Both the position numbers and the translations under genes were made by a program. Source: Clostridia bacterium (GTDB lineage Bacteria; Bacillota; DULZ01). Taken from it: 6,876 nt of DNA. The notes beneath the pieces are model-generated. The model ran no database searches. It was not told the origin of the DNA and saw only the letters and a program-made list of their open reading frames with translations. The stretch lies in NCBI GenBank assembly GCA_012520135.1, contig JAAYOX010000061.1, positions 1 to 6,876 of the forward strand, given 5' to 3'. Shown one piece after another: positions 5,673-6,876 of this stretch (positions within the stretch are counted from its first letter, which is position 1; each line of letters starts with the position of its first letter).

Positions 5673-6221
5673 ATTATTTGGCAGCTGTTTATCACCTTTT
5701 TAAAGATTGGCGGCTTCACCATCGGAGGCGGCTATGTCATGATTCCCCTTATTGAAAGGGAAGTGGTCACTAATAAAGGCTGGGTAGAAGAAGATGATTT
5801 CCTGGATATTATCGCCGTAGCCCAATCGGCACCGGGTATCATTGCCATTAACTCAGCTTTGGTGATAGGCTACAAAGTGGCCGGAATTCCCGGGGCCTTT
5901 ATGGGAGCTTTGGGAGCGGCCCTGCCTTCCTTTGTCATCATTCTCCTGATTGCCCGCTTCTTTTTGGTTTTTCGCAGTCTGGAGGCGGTGGAAGCATTTA
6001 TGGCCGGTGCAGCTCCGGTGGTAGTAGCACTGCTTGTCTATGCCTCCTACTCCATGGGCAAGAAGGCAGTCCAGGATTGGAAAGGCCTTTTGCTGGGGTT
6101 AACTGCTTTTGTTTTGGCTTTGCTGTTTAAGTTGAATCCGATTATCCTAATTGTTCTAGGTGGATTGACAGGGTTTATAGCCTACTATCCTAGGAAAAGG
6201 GAAGGGGAAAAACAAGACTGA
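5673..6221 (+). CDS. Short-chain ChrA-family transporter, first subunit (atypical start)
   Basis: Integral membrane protein of the chromate-transporter (CHR) family, single-domain short form. Such short proteins usually come as adjacent pairs that act together; some pairs export chromate, but the substrate here is unproven. The conserved N-terminal signature FLKIGGFTIGGGYVMIPLIEREVV is present, followed by the SAPGIIAINSALVIGYK segment and several hydrophobic helices, ending in a basic tail (YPRKREGEKQD). Oddity: between the in-frame stop at 5643 and the ATG at 5739 there is no ATG, GTG or TTG, yet the signature lies upstream of that ATG. I place the start at ATT 5673 (182 aa), 9 bases after GAGGAG (5658-5663). 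Alternatives are a GTG at 5663 with a one-base frameshift at the TTT of 5677-5679, or a truncated 160-aa protein from ATG 5739. The stop overlaps the next ATG by one base. Confidence 0.8.
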   Translation: MIWQLFITFLKIGGFTIGGGYVMIPLIEREVVTNKGWVEEDDFLDIIAVAQSAPGIIAINSALVIGYKVAGIPGAFMGALGAALPSFVIILLIARFFLVFRSLEAVEAFMAGAAPVVVALLVYASYSMGKKAVQDWKGLLLGLTAFVLALLFKLNPIILIVLGGLTGFIAYYPRKREGEKQD

Positions 6222-6748
6222 TGCTTCACTGGGAAATCTATTGGACCTTTTTTAAGATTGGTGCTTTTTCTTTTGGGGGCGGCTATGGGATGATCCCCCT
6301 GATAACCCAGGAACTGGTTTACCATCACGGTTGGGTCACCATGGAACAACTGGTGGATATGATCGCTGTTTCCCAGATGACCCCGGGCCCGATTGCCATT
6401 AATATTGCTACTTTTGCCGGCTATCAGACGGGAGGAACCATGGGCTCGGTGGTAGCCACCTTGGGGGTGGTTACCCCTTCCGCTTTAATTGTAATTGCCG
6501 GGGTTGCCTATTTCCTGAAACACCACAAGCATCCCCTGGTTCAGGCCGTTTTAAAAGGAATCCGGCCGGTAGTCATCGCCCTGATTGCCTATTCCGGTGT
6601 CACCGTGGCCCAAAGGGTTCTGGACGACATGCTGGCCACCGGTATTTTTGTTGCTGCTTTATTAGCCTCTCATTATTATAAACTGCATCCTATCGCCGCA
6701 CTGGGAGCCGGCGGTTTCATCGGCATTCTCAGCTATATCTTGTTGTAA
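6221..6748 (+). CDS. Short-chain ChrA-family transporter, second subunit
   Basis: Membrane protein of 175 aa, partner of the upstream transporter; the two overlap as TGATG, which favours coupled translation and a fixed subunit ratio. The N-terminus is complete and typical of the CHR family: WTFFKIGAFSFGGGYGMIPLI at about 8-28. Next comes the hallmark MTPGPIAINIATFAGY segment, then hydrophobic helices around 80-100, 115-130, 138-150 and 158-175. The two proteins are clearly homologous to each other in the same order of motifs, as expected of a duplicated half-size transporter that works as a heterodimer, often with opposite membrane topology (family knowledge). Annotation as a chromate exporter is by homology only; no chrB-type regulator or other metal-resistance gene is in view. 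No strong terminator immediately follows. Confidence 0.93.
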   Translation: MLHWEIYWTFFKIGAFSFGGGYGMIPLITQELVYHHGWVTMEQLVDMIAVSQMTPGPIAINIATFAGYQTGGTMGSVVATLGVVTPSALIVIAGVAYFLKHHKHPLVQAVLKGIRPVVIALIAYSGVTVAQRVLDDMLATGIFVAALLASHYYKLHPIAALGAGGFIGILSYILL

Positions 6749-6763
6749 TAAATGAATTTGTTA

Positions 6764-6793
6764 TTGACGACTAATACAATAAAGCGCTAAAAT
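6764..6793 (+). promoter_or_regulatory. Candidate rightward promoter after chrA pair
   Basis: TTGACG (6764-6769) and TAAAAT (6788-6793) are separated by 18 bases, a reasonable sigma-A match in an AT-rich stretch. It would serve a gene or RNA beyond the right edge. It partly overlaps an AT-rich hairpin (6781-6791 with 6797-6807), which could instead be a weak terminator for the chrA genes. Confidence 0.35.
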
Positions 6794-6843
6794 AGATTTA
6801 GTGTTTTAAAATGGGGATAAATTTTAATTTTTTACCAGAGAGA

Positions 6844-6865
6844 CTGTCAATTTAGTGATTGACAG
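6844..6865. repeat. Perfect 8-bp inverted repeat near the right edge
   Basis: CTGTCAAT (6844-6851) and ATTGACAG (6858-6865) flank a six-base loop. No T run follows on either strand within view, so it is not an evident terminator. It could be an operator, part of a leader RNA, or part of a larger structure cut by the window end. The remaining bases of 6749-6876 show no gene. Confidence 0.5.
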
Positions 6866-6876
6866 CTTGCATCTTA

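Overview
The window reads as a conserved chromosomal segment of a Gram-positive (Firmicutes) anaerobe, most likely a member of the Clostridia related to the Moorella/Desulfotomaculum/Carboxydothermus groups. The reasons are the Rho, RpmE, PrfA and PrmC sequence types, the rho-rpmE-prfA-prmC order, strong AGGAGG-type ribosome binding sites, apparent use of GTG/TTG starts, and a LysM/M23 secreted endopeptidase. The genus is inference; no marker here fixes a species.

Layout. Positions 1-1179 hold most of Rho; its N-terminus lies left of the window. After an 80-base leader that can pair with its own Shine-Dalgarno comes a secreted LysM-LysM-M23 peptidoglycan endopeptidase (1266-2162), closed by a strong intrinsic terminator. 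A convergent minus-strand gene (2256-2717) encodes a soluble coiled-coil protein built on a tandem 21-bp/heptad repeat. A textbook sigma-A promoter then drives rpmE (zinc-type ribosomal protein L31), which ends in its own terminator. A strong but nearly orphan ribosome binding site with a 28-codon reading frame follows. Next is prfA (RF1) behind an extended -10 promoter, and prmC, which overlaps prfA by 11 bases. PrmC methylates the GGQ glutamine of RF1, so modifier and substrate are co-transcribed.

The gene-poor gap 5251-5672 carries the most unusual feature: two near-identical palindromic elements of about 106 bp, 153 bp apart. Each has a perfect 13-bp terminal inverted repeat and a nested hairpin in which a base pair is changed on both sides between the copies. 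This suggests a structure-conserved MITE-like element or structured RNA. I do not recognise the family.

The right end holds a pair of short-chain ChrA-family membrane transporters that overlap by one base. The first has no ATG/GTG/TTG in frame ahead of its conserved N-terminal motif, implying either a non-canonical ATT start or a one-base frameshift. The last 128 bases contain a candidate rightward promoter and hairpins, but no gene.

Overall this is mostly a housekeeping transcription/translation-termination neighbourhood. The features most worth checking are the twin elements, the ChrA start anomaly, the ribosome-binding-site-sequestering leader and the repeat-expanded coiled-coil gene.
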